Shown here: positions 34,770-42,862 of the stretch, piece after piece | Layout of the letters: the number at the start of each line of letters is the position of its first letter | Numbering within the stretch: position 1 is the stretch's first letter | Origin: CAVSUR01 sp963846005 | GTDB lineage: Bacteria > Actinomycetota > Actinomycetes > Streptosporangiales > Streptosporangiaceae | Direction of reading: 5' to 3' | Length of the DNA stretch: 64,000 nucleotides | Assembly: GCA_963846005.1 (NCBI GenBank) | Contig: CAWJUH010000003.1 | Location: forward strand, 930,001 to 994,000 | Position numbers and translations under genes: made by a program | The notes under the pieces: generated by a model | Told to the model about the DNA's origin: nothing | Seen by the model: only the letters and a program-made list of their open reading frames with translations | Databases searched by the model: none

Positions 34770-35348
34770 GCCGCAAGTGCTCCTTACTCTGCGGACCGCC
34801 ATGCGGACGCGGCCCGGTCTTGATGCGTGATTAGCCGCCGCTCAGGGTTTAACGAGATCTGCATCATACTTCGCTATCGGTAACAATCAAACTGATGAGC
34901 CGAACTTTCGTACATCCAGTGCACATCAGGTACAGAACTCTTAGCCAGGAACTCGAAGGGATATAACCTGTGCGCCTCACCCCGGCGCCCGCTCCTGGAT
35001 TACCGGCGGCGTTCCCGCACGTCGGAGCGGCGCTAGTACCCTCGCTACAAGGTTAATCCCGTGCAAATTACCCGGATTAAGAATTCTTTGCCTAATCCTT
35101 GCGATCTTGGCCCCTGACCTTATTTCCGCGGCGGCGAGCACCCGTTCTATGCGGTGCCGCCGGTAGCGCGGGCGCCCGCCCTCGCCCGATCCTCCCGGGT
35201 TGCCCCGGGTGCCCCGCCCCATGCCGCCGACGGCACCGCGACAGCCGCCCGGATGTCCGGGCCGCCACGATATAGACGCCTTGAGGGTATGGTCTGGTTT
35301 ACCCGGCGGTGGCCAGTTCGCAAGCCTTGGGTTGATCCGGGAGGAACC
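34770..35348. promoter_or_regulatory. Divergent promoter region of the polysaccharide operon and S9 peptidase
   Basis: These 579 nt are AT-rich at 34830-35130, unlike the surroundings. Direct repeats CTGATGT/CTGGATGT (minus strand, 34914-34931) flank GCA upstream of the Wzz-like gene. TTAATCC (35053-35059), GGATTAA (35074-35080) and TAATCC (35093-35098) form an inverted plus direct repeat set closer to the peptidase. This is the single plausible promoter for the 11.5-kb minus-strand operon. No gene is present. Confidence 0.5.
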
Positions 35349-37436
35349 GTGACCCCGTTCAGCGATCTGGCTGACTACGCCGCCCTCCCGGGCCTGGTGT
35401 CGCTGCGGCTGGCGCCGGACGGCTGCTGGCTGGCGGCGGCGGTCAAGACGCTCGGCCGGGACCAGAAGAAGTACGTCACCAGCATCTGGCGGATCGGCAC
35501 CGGCCCCGGGGCGCCGCCGCCGGCCCGGCTGACCCGGTCGGCGGCCGGCGAGACCGGCCACGCGTTCCTGCCCGACGGCTCGCTGCTGTTCGTGTCCGGC
35601 CAGCCCGAGCCGGCCGGGCCGGAGCCGGGCGAGGATCCGCCCGCCGACCAGGCCGCCCTGTGGCTGCTGCCCGCGGCGGGCGGCGAGGCCGCCCGGCTGG
35701 CCGCGCCGCCCGGCGGCGTCACCGCCGTGGCGGCCGCGCGCGCGGCCCCGGTGCTCGTCTTCGCCGCCCCGGTCTTTCCCGGCACCGCTGGCGCCGAGGA
35801 GGACGCCCGCCGCCGTAAGGCCAGGGCCGACGCCGGGGTGGGCGCCATCTTGCACGACGCGGGCGGGATGATCAGGTACTGGGATCACGATCTCGGGCCG
35901 GACTGCCTGCGGCTGCTGGCCGCGAGCCCGCCGGAGCCGGCCGCGGCGGCCGCGGCGGGAGACGGCCCCGGCCCGCCGCCTCGCGACCTCACCGGCGACC
36001 AGGGCCGCGCGCTGGACGAGCAGTCCTTCGACCTGTCGGCCGACGGGTCGGTGCTCGCCGCCGGCTGGCTGGTGCCCGCCGGCGGCGGGAGCACCCGGAC
36101 CGAGGTGGCCGTCATCGACGTGGCCACCGGGACCCGGCGCACGCTGCTGGCCGCGCCGGACGCCGACTTCTCCGCCCCGCTGATCGCACCCGACGCCAGC
36201 CTGGTGGCCGCGCTGCGGACCGGCCACGACACCTACCAGCAGGCCGGTGACGTCACCCTGGTGGCCACCGCGCTGCCCGCCGGGCCGGACGGGACGGACG
36301 GAACGGGTGGCCCGCCCCCGGCCCCGCGTGACCTGCTGCCCGGATTCGACCGCCGCCCGGCCGAGGCGGCCTGGGCACCGGATTCCGCCGCGCTGTTCTT
36401 CACCGCCGACGACCAGGGGCGGCGGCCGGTGTTCCGGGTCGAGGTCGGCACCGGCAAGGTGACCAGGGTTACCTCGGACGACGCGGCCTACGCCAGCTTG
36501 TCCCCCGCGCCAGACGGCCGCGCGCTGTACGCGCTGCGCGCGGCGATCGACAGCCCGCCGGCGCCGGTGCGCATCGGCCTGTCCGGGCCTGGCGCCCCGG
36601 AGCCGCTGCCCAGCCCGGCGGGCCGGCTCAGCGTGCCCGGCCGGGTCACCGAGGTGCATGCCGCCGCCGCGGACGGCGCGCCGCTGCGCGGCTGGCTGGT
36701 GCTGCCGGACGGGGCCAGCGCGCAGGCCCCGGCTCCGCTGCTGCTGTGGGTGCACGGCGGCCCGCTGTCGAGCTGGAACGACTGGTCCTGGCGGTGGAAC
36801 CCGTGGCTGATGGCGGCCCGCGGGTACGCCGTGCTGCTGCCCGATCCGGCCCTGTCCACCGGGTACGGGCGCGACTTCATCGCGCGCGGCTACGGCCGCT
36901 GGGGCGCCGCCCCGTATACCGACGTGCTGGCCATCACCGACGCCGCGCAAGGCCGGCCGGACATCGACGCCGGGCGCACCGCCATGATGGGCGGCTCCTT
37001 CGGCGGCTACATGGCGAACTGGATAGCCGGGCACACCGGCCGGTTCGCGGCCATTGTCAGCCACGCCGGCCTGTGGTCGCTGGACCAGATGTTCGCCACC
37101 ACCGACGCGCCGCCGCTGTGGCGCCGCGAGTTCGGCGACCCCGCCGCCCGGCCCGGCCGCTACCGGGACAACACCCCGGACGCGCACGCCGCCCGGATCA
37201 CCACGCCCATGCTGATCATCCACGGCGACAAGGACTACCGGGTGCCGGTCGGCGAGGCGATCCGGCTGTACTGGGACCTGACCGAACGGGGCAAGAGCGC
37301 CAGGTTCCTGTACTTCCCGGACGAGAACCACTGGATACTCAAGCCCGGTGACGTGCGGGTGTGGTACGAGACCGTGCTGGCATTTCTCGCCGAGCACGTG
37401 CTCGGCGAGCCCTGGCGCCGGCCCGGATTGCTGTGA
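35349..37436 (+). CDS. S9-family prolyl oligopeptidase/acylaminoacyl peptidase
   Basis: 695 aa from GTG 35349, with GGAGGAA just upstream; the frame extends to 35154 but without support. A WD-like beta-propeller (residues ~5-430; e.g. LVSLRLAPDGCWLAAAV, PRDLLPGF, PVFRVEVGTGKVTRVT) caps a C-terminal alpha/beta-hydrolase. The catalytic triad is visible: Ser in GGSFGGYM (~548), Asp in HGDKDYRVP (~626), His in ENHWILKP (~661). The oxyanion region is LLLWVHGGPLSSW. No signal peptide, so a cytosolic peptidase acting on short peptides. A strong terminator follows. Confidence 0.92.
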   Translation: MTPFSDLADYAALPGLVSLRLAPDGCWLAAAVKTLGRDQKKYVTSIWRIGTGPGAPPPARLTRSAAGETGHAFLPDGSLLFVSGQPEPAGPEPGEDPPADQAALWLLPAAGGEAARLAAPPGGVTAVAAARAAPVLVFAAPVFPGTAGAEEDARRRKARADAGVGAILHDAGGMIRYWDHDLGPDCLRLLAASPPEPAAAAAAGDGPGPPPRDLTGDQGRALDEQSFDLSADGSVLAAGWLVPAGGGSTRTEVAVIDVATGTRRTLLAAPDADFSAPLIAPDASLVAALRTGHDTYQQAGDVTLVATALPAGPDGTDGTGGPPPAPRDLLPGFDRRPAEAAWAPDSAALFFTADDQGRRPVFRVEVGTGKVTRVTSDDAAYASLSPAPDGRALYALRAAIDSPPAPVRIGLSGPGAPEPLPSPAGRLSVPGRVTEVHAAAADGAPLRGWLVLPDGASAQAPAPLLLWVHGGPLSSWNDWSWRWNPWLMAARGYAVLLPDPALSTGYGRDFIARGYGRWGAAPYTDVLAITDAAQGRPDIDAGRTAMMGGSFGGYMANWIAGHTGRFAAIVSHAGLWSLDQMFATTDAPPLWRREFGDPAARPGRYRDNTPDAHAARITTPMLIIHGDKDYRVPVGEAIRLYWDLTERGKSARFLYFPDENHWILKPGDVRVWYETVLAFLAEHVLGEPWRRPGLL

Positions 37437-37547
37437 CCTACCGGTCGAATCGCCGCGGAGCGGCAATTCACGGTTCATTAACGCAGCCGGGCGAACGGGG
37501 TTACCCGCCATATCCGGGCGCTGGCTCCGGGCCGCAGCCGAAATGCC

Positions 37548-37592
37548 GCGGCCCGCGGGCCCGGGAGTGATCTCCCCGGGCCCGCGGGCCGC
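37548..37592. terminator. Long-stem bidirectional terminator
   Basis: GCGGCCCGCGGGCCCGGGAG (37548-37567) pairs with 37572-37592 along about 20 bp with a single bulge and a TGAT loop. It sits between the convergent ends of the S9 peptidase (37436) and the secreted protein (37610). Confidence 0.9.
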
Positions 37593-37609
37593 GTGCTGGC
37601 GGGCCGTTT

Positions 37610-38311
37610 TCAGGCGACAGGGCCGTTCTGGGAGGTGAACATCTCTGCGTCCTTGGCCACCCCGCCGGTCAGCGTGTTCTGCGCCGACAGCCTGATCTGG
37701 TTGGCCGGCCGGGCGGTGCCCGGGTCGACCGAGAGCACGAACGGGTGGCTGAACTGCGTGGTCGCCCCCGTGATGTAGGAGTCGTAAGTAAGGCCGCCGA
37801 CCGTCTTGTCGTTGCCCTCATTGATCAGCAGCGAGCCCTCGCTCTGCCCGCAGTTGACCAGCTTGACCTGCTTGCCGTTGTAGGGCGTGCCGGTGGTGCC
37901 GGCGCAGTAGCCTGACTCGTTCCCGTACGGGGCCCAGTTCAGCTCATAGGCCGCGGAACCGGAGTAGTCGATGCAGGCCACCGACGTCGTGTTCAGCAGC
38001 GAGCCGCAGAACTGGCCGACCGTGCCGACCTGCTCGATCTGGAAGTCCTCGTTCGGGTGGCTGTTGCTGGCGTACTTCAGGTTGATCGCCTGGCCCGGGT
38101 GCGGCGGTGCCACCCCGGAGTCGCCGGCCACGTACGCGTTCATGATCGTGCCGGTGCCGAGCAGCAGCGACGAGAAGTCCTGACAGCCGGCGCCGCAGGC
38201 CGGGGTGGCGTTGCGGATCGCGTGGTGGGGGTGGGTGGCCGCCTGCGCGCCGGCCGCGCCGAACATCAGCAGCCCGGCGGCCGCGCTCAGCGCGACGATG
38301 TACTTGCGCAT
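37610..38311 (-). CDS. Small secreted protein of unknown function
   Basis: 233 aa with a clear signal peptide (MRKYIVALSAAAGLLMFGAAGAQA, cut near residue 24). The mature part has six Cys residues (in TPACGAGCQ, QFCG, VACIDY, GYCAG and VNCGQ), enough for disulfides, and motifs GQAINLKYASNSHPNEDF and ARPANQIRLSAQN. I do not recognise a family; a lectin-like beta fold is possible but unproven. GAGGAGAGAA precedes the ATG closely, and an 8-bp hairpin (38354-38376) lies in its leader. It is a single-gene transcript, bounded by the terminator at 37548-37592. Confidence 0.8.
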   Translation of the reverse strand: MRKYIVALSAAAGLLMFGAAGAQAATHPHHAIRNATPACGAGCQDFSSLLLGTGTIMNAYVAGDSGVAPPHPGQAINLKYASNSHPNEDFQIEQVGTVGQFCGSLLNTTSVACIDYSGSAAYELNWAPYGNESGYCAGTTGTPYNGKQVKLVNCGQSEGSLLINEGNDKTVGGLTYDSYITGATTQFSHPFVLSVDPGTARPANQIRLSAQNTLTGGVAKDAEMFTSQNGPVA

Positions 38312-38353
38312 TTCTCTCCTCGGTGTGAGCCAGGACGTCCCTGGCGCGGGTCG

Positions 38354-38376
38354 GGTTCCGCAGGGGCCGCGGAACC
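38354..38376 (-). promoter_or_regulatory. Leader hairpin of the small secreted protein
   Basis: GGTTCCGC (38354-38361) and GCGGAACC (38369-38376) flank AGGGGCC, about 43 nt before the start codon. It could stabilise the mRNA or control translation. Confidence 0.45.
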
Positions 38377-38727
38377 AGCGGGAATTGGCTGACGGGGAAA
38401 ACGGTCATTACCCGCCGGGAGCATCCGGTAAATAAGCGAAATGCCCCTGACTGCTGGTGTCCTCCTTCTGCGGCATTGTCACGCTACACCTGACGATGTC
38501 TTTATGTATCGGAAGACGCGGCACTCCGGAAGCGGGTTTACCGGTGGCTCGCTTATTTTCCGGAAAAGCTTATTGCCTGTTAATAAATAACTTTCACAGT
38601 TATCCGCCGGCTCAGGTAATTTATGGCCGGTTAGCGGTATTAGCGCCGCTTGGAACCGGGCAGATCCGGGCCATCGCGGCCGCTGAGGCCGCGCCGCAGC
38701 CGGTGCGGTGGCTCGCGCCGCGCAGTG

Positions 38728-38780
38728 AGCCCGCTGAACGGACCGTTCAGCGGGCTGGGTGCCGGTGGATGGGCCATCCA
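38728..38780. repeat. Two adjacent odd-centred palindromes upstream of menG
   Basis: AGCCCGCTGAACGG (38728-38741) and its exact complement (38743-38756) flank a single A. Nine bases on, TGGATGG (38766-38772) and CCATCCA (38774-38780) flank a single G. Both right arms run into CAGCGGG, so the two units look related. Single-base centres make these poor RNA terminators and more like dimeric protein-binding sites or REP-like elements. Confidence 0.6.
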
Positions 38781-38888
38781 GCGGGTTGCGGGGCGGGACT
38801 CCGGCGGCGCCCGGCGGCCGGGAGGGGCACACCCGGCCGCCGGGGCCGGCCGGGTGTGCCAGGCTGTCGGCATGACCTGGCGGCCGGC

Positions 38889-39623
38889 ATGACCAGGGCC
38901 CGGCTGGACAAGCAGCCCGGCGAGGTGTCGGCGATGTTCGACTCCGTCGCCGAGCGCTACGACCTGCTCAATGACGCGCTCTCACTGGGCAGCGACCGGC
39001 TGTGGCGGCGGGCGGTCGCCCGCGCGGCCGGCGCCGGGCCGGGGGAGGTGGTGCTGGACCTGGCGGCCGGCACCGGCACCTCCACCCGGGCCTTCACCAG
39101 GTCCGGCGCGCACGCGATCGCGTGCGACTTCTCCCTCGGCATGCTGGCCGTGGGCGCGCGCCGCCCGGCCCCGCGGCTGCGGTTCGTGGCCGGCGACGCG
39201 CTGGCGCTGCCGCTGCGCAGCGGGTTCTTCGACGCGGTGACGATCTCCTTCGGGCTGCGCAACGTGACCGACCCGGCCCGCGCGCTGGCGGAGTTGCTGC
39301 GGGTGACCAGGCCGGGCGGCCGCCTGGTCGTCTGCGAGTTCAGCCACCTGCCGGCCCGCCGGCTGGACGCGGCCTACCAGCGCTACCTGAGCCTGGCGCT
39401 GCCGGCCGTGGCGCGGCGGCTGGCCGACAACGCCGCCGCCTATGACTACCTGGCCGAGTCGATCAGGGACTGGCCAGCCCAGGCCGGGCTGGCCCGGCTG
39501 ATCGGCTCGGCCGGCTGGTCGGCGGTCCGGTGGCGCAATCTCAGCCTGGGCATCGTGGCCGTGCACACGGCCGTCCGGCCGGGCGCGCAGGGCGGCGCGA
39601 AGCCAGGCTCGGGTACGGTCTAG
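38889..39623 (+). CDS. menG: Demethylmenaquinone methyltransferase
   Basis: Class I SAM-dependent methyltransferase of the UbiE/MenG family, 244 aa, catalysing the last step of menaquinone synthesis. Family signatures: FDSVAERYDLLNDALSLGSDRLWRR at the start, SAM-binding VVLDLAAGTGTSTR (~54-67), FDAVTISFGLRNVTDPARAL (~117-136) and YDYLAESIRDWPAQ (~186-199). No strong ribosome-binding site precedes the ATG at 38889. Downstream neighbours menJ-like, nuo and polyprenyl synthase all serve the menaquinone-linked chain. Confidence 0.93.
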   Translation: MTRARLDKQPGEVSAMFDSVAERYDLLNDALSLGSDRLWRRAVARAAGAGPGEVVLDLAAGTGTSTRAFTRSGAHAIACDFSLGMLAVGARRPAPRLRFVAGDALALPLRSGFFDAVTISFGLRNVTDPARALAELLRVTRPGGRLVVCEFSHLPARRLDAAYQRYLSLALPAVARRLADNAAAYDYLAESIRDWPAQAGLARLIGSAGWSAVRWRNLSLGIVAVHTAVRPGAQGGAKPGSGTV

Positions 39624-39638
39624 ACTGCGAGAAAGCAC

Positions 39639-39656
39639 TTGTGAAGCTGTTCACAA
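39639..39656. promoter_or_regulatory. Rex operator upstream of menJ-nuo
   Basis: TTGTGAA-GCTG-TTCACAA matches exactly the Rex operator consensus known from Streptomyces coelicolor (TTGTGAA-N4-TTCACAA), where Rex represses nuo, cyd and hemACD until the NADH/NAD+ ratio rises. The site starts 16 nt after the menG stop and ends 20 nt before the GTG of the menJ-like gene, so bound Rex could block initiation or elongation of the whole menJ-nuoA-N transcript. The TAGACT at 39621-39626 is a possible -10. Confidence 0.93.
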
Positions 39657-39676
39657 GATAGTCAGGAATCAGGTCC

Positions 39677-41044
39677 GTGACCGAGCAACAACCCGCTGCG
39701 GGCGCGCCGGACTTGGCCCCGAGCATCCCCGGCACGGCAGGCCATCACGCGCGCGCTGACGACACCGCGCGCGCCGTCGGCGTGCGCGCTGACGACACCC
39801 CCGCCGGCAGCGAGACCGCCGACGTCATCATCGTCGGCGCCGGCCCGGCCGGGTCGGCCGCCGCCTACTACCTGGCCAGCGCCGGACTCGACGTGCTGGT
39901 GCTGGAGAAGAGCCGGTTCCCGCGGGAGAAGGTGTGCGGCGACGGGCTGACCCCGAGGGCGGTCAGGGTGCTCACCGCGATGGGCGTGCCGACGCCGGCC
40001 AGCGAGGGCTGGCTGCGCAACAAGGGCTTGCGGATTATCGGCGGCGGCGGCCGGATCGAGCTGGACTGGCCTGAGCTGTCGGGCTACCCGGGCTACGGGC
40101 TGGTGCGGGCCCGCCGCGACTTCGACGAGATCCTGGCCCGGCACGCGCAGAAGGCAGGCGCCCGGCTGATCGAGGGCGTCACCGTCACCGGCCCGCTGCT
40201 GGACGACCGCACCGGCCGCATCACCGGGGTGACATCCGGCCACGCCGACTACCGCGGCCGGCTGGTTATCGCCGCCGACGGCAACTCTTCCCGGCTGTCG
40301 GTGGCCATGGGCCTGCGCCGGCGCGACGACCGGCCGATCGGCGTGGCGGTGCGCACCTACTTCACCAGCCCCCGGCACGACGACGACTACCTCGAGGCCT
40401 GGCTGGACCTGTGGGACGGCAACCAGCTGCTGCCCGGCTACGGCTGGATCTTCGGCATGGGGGACGGGACCTCCAACGTCGGCGTCGGCCTGCTGAACAC
40501 CTCGGCGTCGTTCAAGCACATCGACTACCGCGCGCTGCTGCGCCGGTGGCTGGACACGATGCCCGCCGAGTGGGGGCTGAGCGAGCAGCACCGGACCGAG
40601 CCGGTGCGCGGCGCAGCGCTGCCGATGGGCTTCAACCGCACCCCGCACTACACCCGCGGGCTGCTGCTGGCCGGCGACTCGGGCGGGATGGTCAACCCGT
40701 GCAACGGCGAGGGCATCGCCTACGCTCTGGAGGCGGGCGAGATGGCCGCGCGGGTGGTCACCCAGGCGCTGGCCCGGCCGACCACGGCGGGTGCGGACGC
40801 GGCGCTGGCCGCCTACCCGGCGATGCTCAAGGACGCCTGGGGCGGCTACTACACCCTCGGCCGGGCCTTCGTGCAGCTCATCGGCCAGCCCAAGTTCATG
40901 CAGTTCGCCACCCGGCACGGCGTGAAACGGCCCGCGGTCATGCGGTTCACCATGAAGCTGCTCGGCAACCTGACAGAAACCCGCGGCGGTGATGCAATGG
41001 ACCGGCTCATTAACGCGGTGTCTAAGATGACGCCGGCGGCTTAG
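39677..41044 (+). CDS. Geranylgeranyl reductase-family FAD oxidoreductase, probable menaquinone reductase MenJ
   Basis: 455 aa flavoprotein. The FAD-binding motif DVIIVGAGPAGSAAAYYLASAG is at ~49-70, preceded by a ~48-residue acidic, Ala-rich tail. FPREKVCGDGLTPRAV (~89-104) and GLLLAGDSGGMVNPCNGEGI (~328-347) are the family's FAD motifs. In Mycobacterium a relative (MenJ) saturates one isoprene of menaquinone; position between menG and nuoA supports the same role, though other geranylgeranyl-chain reductases are possible. It is the first gene after the Rex operator. Confidence 0.88.
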   Translation: MTEQQPAAGAPDLAPSIPGTAGHHARADDTARAVGVRADDTPAGSETADVIIVGAGPAGSAAAYYLASAGLDVLVLEKSRFPREKVCGDGLTPRAVRVLTAMGVPTPASEGWLRNKGLRIIGGGGRIELDWPELSGYPGYGLVRARRDFDEILARHAQKAGARLIEGVTVTGPLLDDRTGRITGVTSGHADYRGRLVIAADGNSSRLSVAMGLRRRDDRPIGVAVRTYFTSPRHDDDYLEAWLDLWDGNQLLPGYGWIFGMGDGTSNVGVGLLNTSASFKHIDYRALLRRWLDTMPAEWGLSEQHRTEPVRGAALPMGFNRTPHYTRGLLLAGDSGGMVNPCNGEGIAYALEAGEMAARVVTQALARPTTAGADAALAAYPAMLKDAWGGYYTLGRAFVQLIGQPKFMQFATRHGVKRPAVMRFTMKLLGNLTETRGGDAMDRLINAVSKMTPAA

Positions 41045-41106
41045 CCATGAGGACCGAGAACGCCGCCTGTCCCGGGGGCGGCCCGACGTCAAGGGGGTGA
41101 CGGAGC

Positions 41107-41463
41107 ATGAGCCACTATGTGCCGATTCTGGTCCTCGCCGCACTCGCCGCGGTATTCGCCATTTTGTCCCTGGTGATGGGGGCCCTGGCGGGCCCTAAGC
41201 GGTGGAACCGCGCGAAGCTCGAGGCATACGAATGCGGGATCGAGCCGACGCCCACGCCCGCCGGCATACGGTTCCCGGTGAAGTACTACCTCACGGCGAT
41301 GCTGTTCATCGTATTCGACATCGAGATCATCTTCCTGTACCCGTGGGCGGTGGCGTTCGGCAAGCTGGGCGTCTTCGGGCTGGTCGAGATGGTCACGTTC
41401 ATCGCCACGGTTCTGGTCGCGTACGCCTACGTCTGGCGGCGCGGCGGTCTGGATTGGGACTAG
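41107..41463 (+). CDS. nuoA: NADH-quinone oxidoreductase subunit A
   Basis: 118 aa with three transmembrane segments. Conserved loop: LEAYECGIEPTPTPAGIRFPVKYYLTAM, which reports on the quinone-site conformation, then FDIEIIFLYPWAV. GGGGGTGACGG precedes the ATG. First gene of the complete nuoA-N set. Confidence 0.97.
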   Translation: MSHYVPILVLAALAAVFAILSLVMGALAGPKRWNRAKLEAYECGIEPTPTPAGIRFPVKYYLTAMLFIVFDIEIIFLYPWAVAFGKLGVFGLVEMVTFIATVLVAYAYVWRRGGLDWD

Positions 41464-41467
41464 CCCC

Positions 41468-42115
41468 ATGGGTCTGGAAGAGAAGCTGCCCGCCGGCGTG
41501 CTGCTGACTTCGGTCGAGAAGCTGGCCGGGTACGCGCGCAAGAGCTCGGTCTGGCCGGCCACCTTCGGCCTGGCCTGCTGCGCCATCGAGCTGATGTCGA
41601 CCGGCGGGCCGCGGCACGACCTGGCCAGGTTCGGGATGGAGCGGGCCTCCAACACCCCGCGGCAGGCCGACCTGATGATCGTGGCCGGCCGGGTCAGCCA
41701 GAAGATGGCGCCGGTGCTGCGGCAGATCTACGACCAGATGTCCGAGCCCAAGTGGGTCATCTCGATGGGCGTGTGCGCCTCCAGCGGCGGGATGTTCAAC
41801 AACTACGCGGTCGTGCAGGGCGTCGACCACGTGGTCCCGGTGGACATCTACCTGCCCGGCTGCCCGCCGCGGCCGGAGATGCTGATCGACGCGATCGTCA
41901 AGCTGCACGACAAGATCCAGAACATGAAGCTCGGCACCAACCGGGAGAAGCAGATCACCGAGCTGGAGCAGGCCCGGCTGCGGCGGCTGCCGCTGGTCGC
42001 GGCGGCGGCCGCCCCGGGCATCTCGCCCGGCCCGGGCGCCCGCCGCCGGGCGCGGCGCCGGGCCCGCGGGCGGCGCGGACCGTACGCCCGGCCCGGACGG
42101 CGCGGGAGCGGCGCA
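41468..42115 (+). CDS. nuoB: NADH-quinone oxidoreductase subunit B (stop codon missing, reads into nuoC)
   Basis: Carries cluster N2, the last Fe-S before quinone: ligands in GLACCAIELMSTGG (~35-48), ISMGVCASSGGMFNNY (~96-111) and LPGCPPRPEMLIDAI (~131-145). It is normal up to about residue 175 (LGTNREKQITELEQARLRRLPL). After that the frame becomes Arg-rich and continues in frame into NuoC with no stop. In the +1 frame the same DNA reads AGPAGGADRTPGPDGAGAAQ and ends with a TGA at 42117-42119 that overlaps the nuoC ATG, the usual arrangement in this operon. One extra base between about 42000 and 42055 is therefore likely. Confidence 0.9.
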
Positions 42116-42862
42116 ATGACCACCCAGGCCGCTGACTCCGAGCCGGGCCGGCCGGGCGAGGACCAGGCCGCCGACCCGGCCGTGCTGGCCGGGCAGGAGC
42201 GGCTCGCCGAGCAGGTCGCGCGCACCGGCATGTTCGGCGCGACCACGACCGGCGACACCTCCGGCTACGGCGGGCTGAAGGTCCGCCGGCCGCCGCCGCT
42301 GGCCAGCCCCCGGCCCTACGGGTCCTACTTCGACGAGATCGCCGACGGCCTCGGCACCGCCCTGGAGGCGTCCGGGCTGAGCTTCGGCGACGCGGTCGAG
42401 CGGGTGGTCGTCGCGAACGGCGAGCTGACCTTCTACGTGCGCCGCGAGCACCTGCTCGAGGTGGCCCGGCGGCTGCGCGACCACCCGGCGCTGGCGTTCG
42501 AGCTGTGCACCGGGGTGTCGGGCGTGCACTACCCGGCCGAGACCGGCCGCGAGCTGCACGCCGTCTACCACCTGGTCTCGCTGACCCGCAACCGCAGGCT
42601 CAGGGTCGAGTCGGCCGCGCCCGACGCCGACCCGCGGATCCCGTCGCTGACCGGGGTGTACCCCACCTGCGACTGGCACGAGCGGGAGACCTGGGACTTC
42701 TTCGGGATCGTCTTCACCGGCCATCCCGCGCTGACCCGGATCGAGATGCCCGATGACTGGAAGGGCCACCCGCAGCGCAAGGACTACCCGCTCGGCGGCA
42801 TCCCGGTCGAGTACCGCGGTGCCGAGGTGCCGCCGCCCGATGAGCGGAGGCATTACGAGTGA
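42116..42862 (+). CDS. nuoC: NADH-quinone oxidoreductase subunit C
   Basis: 248 aa, 30-kDa subunit of the peripheral arm. ATG 42116 is preceded by GGGAG and starts an acidic N-terminal extension (~75 aa). The core follows, with GVSGVHYPAETG, YHLVSLTRNRRLRV, and the signature PSLTGVYPTCDWHERETWDFFGI, ending GHPQRKDYPLGGIPVEYRGAEV. The stop overlaps the nuoD GTG by 4 nt. Confidence 0.95.
   Translation: MTTQAADSEPGRPGEDQAADPAVLAGQERLAEQVARTGMFGATTTGDTSGYGGLKVRRPPPLASPRPYGSYFDEIADGLGTALEASGLSFGDAVERVVVANGELTFYVRREHLLEVARRLRDHPALAFELCTGVSGVHYPAETGRELHAVYHLVSLTRNRRLRVESAAPDADPRIPSLTGVYPTCDWHERETWDFFGIVFTGHPALTRIEMPDDWKGHPQRKDYPLGGIPVEYRGAEVPPPDERRHYE

Larger units (their letters stand above)
38312..38888. 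other. Divergent intergenic region before menG
   Basis: 577 nt without a gene. The centre (about 38500-38640) is AT-rich and includes the 12-bp palindrome TTTTCCGGAAAA (38556-38567). The GC-rich part near menG carries two odd-centred palindromes (38728-38756 and 38766-38780). Promoters for both the secreted protein (minus) and menG (plus) should lie here. No riboswitch is recognised with confidence. Confidence 0.5.

Noticed and set aside
34880..34905. CTGATGA...CGAA resembling a hammerhead ribozyme core
   Set aside because: The space between the two core elements is too short for stem II and no flanking stems pair.
38370..38445. Second c-di-AMP-riboswitch-like leader before the secreted protein (CCCCGTCAGCCAATTCCCG on the minus strand)
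   Set aside because: Only the 3' block resembles the aptamer; the central blocks are missing and the element would be about 75 nt, too short.
41468..42862. True NuoB-NuoC fusion protein
   Set aside because: The joining segment is Arg-rich and out of keeping with NuoB; the other frame gives a normal NuoB tail and the usual ATGA overlap.
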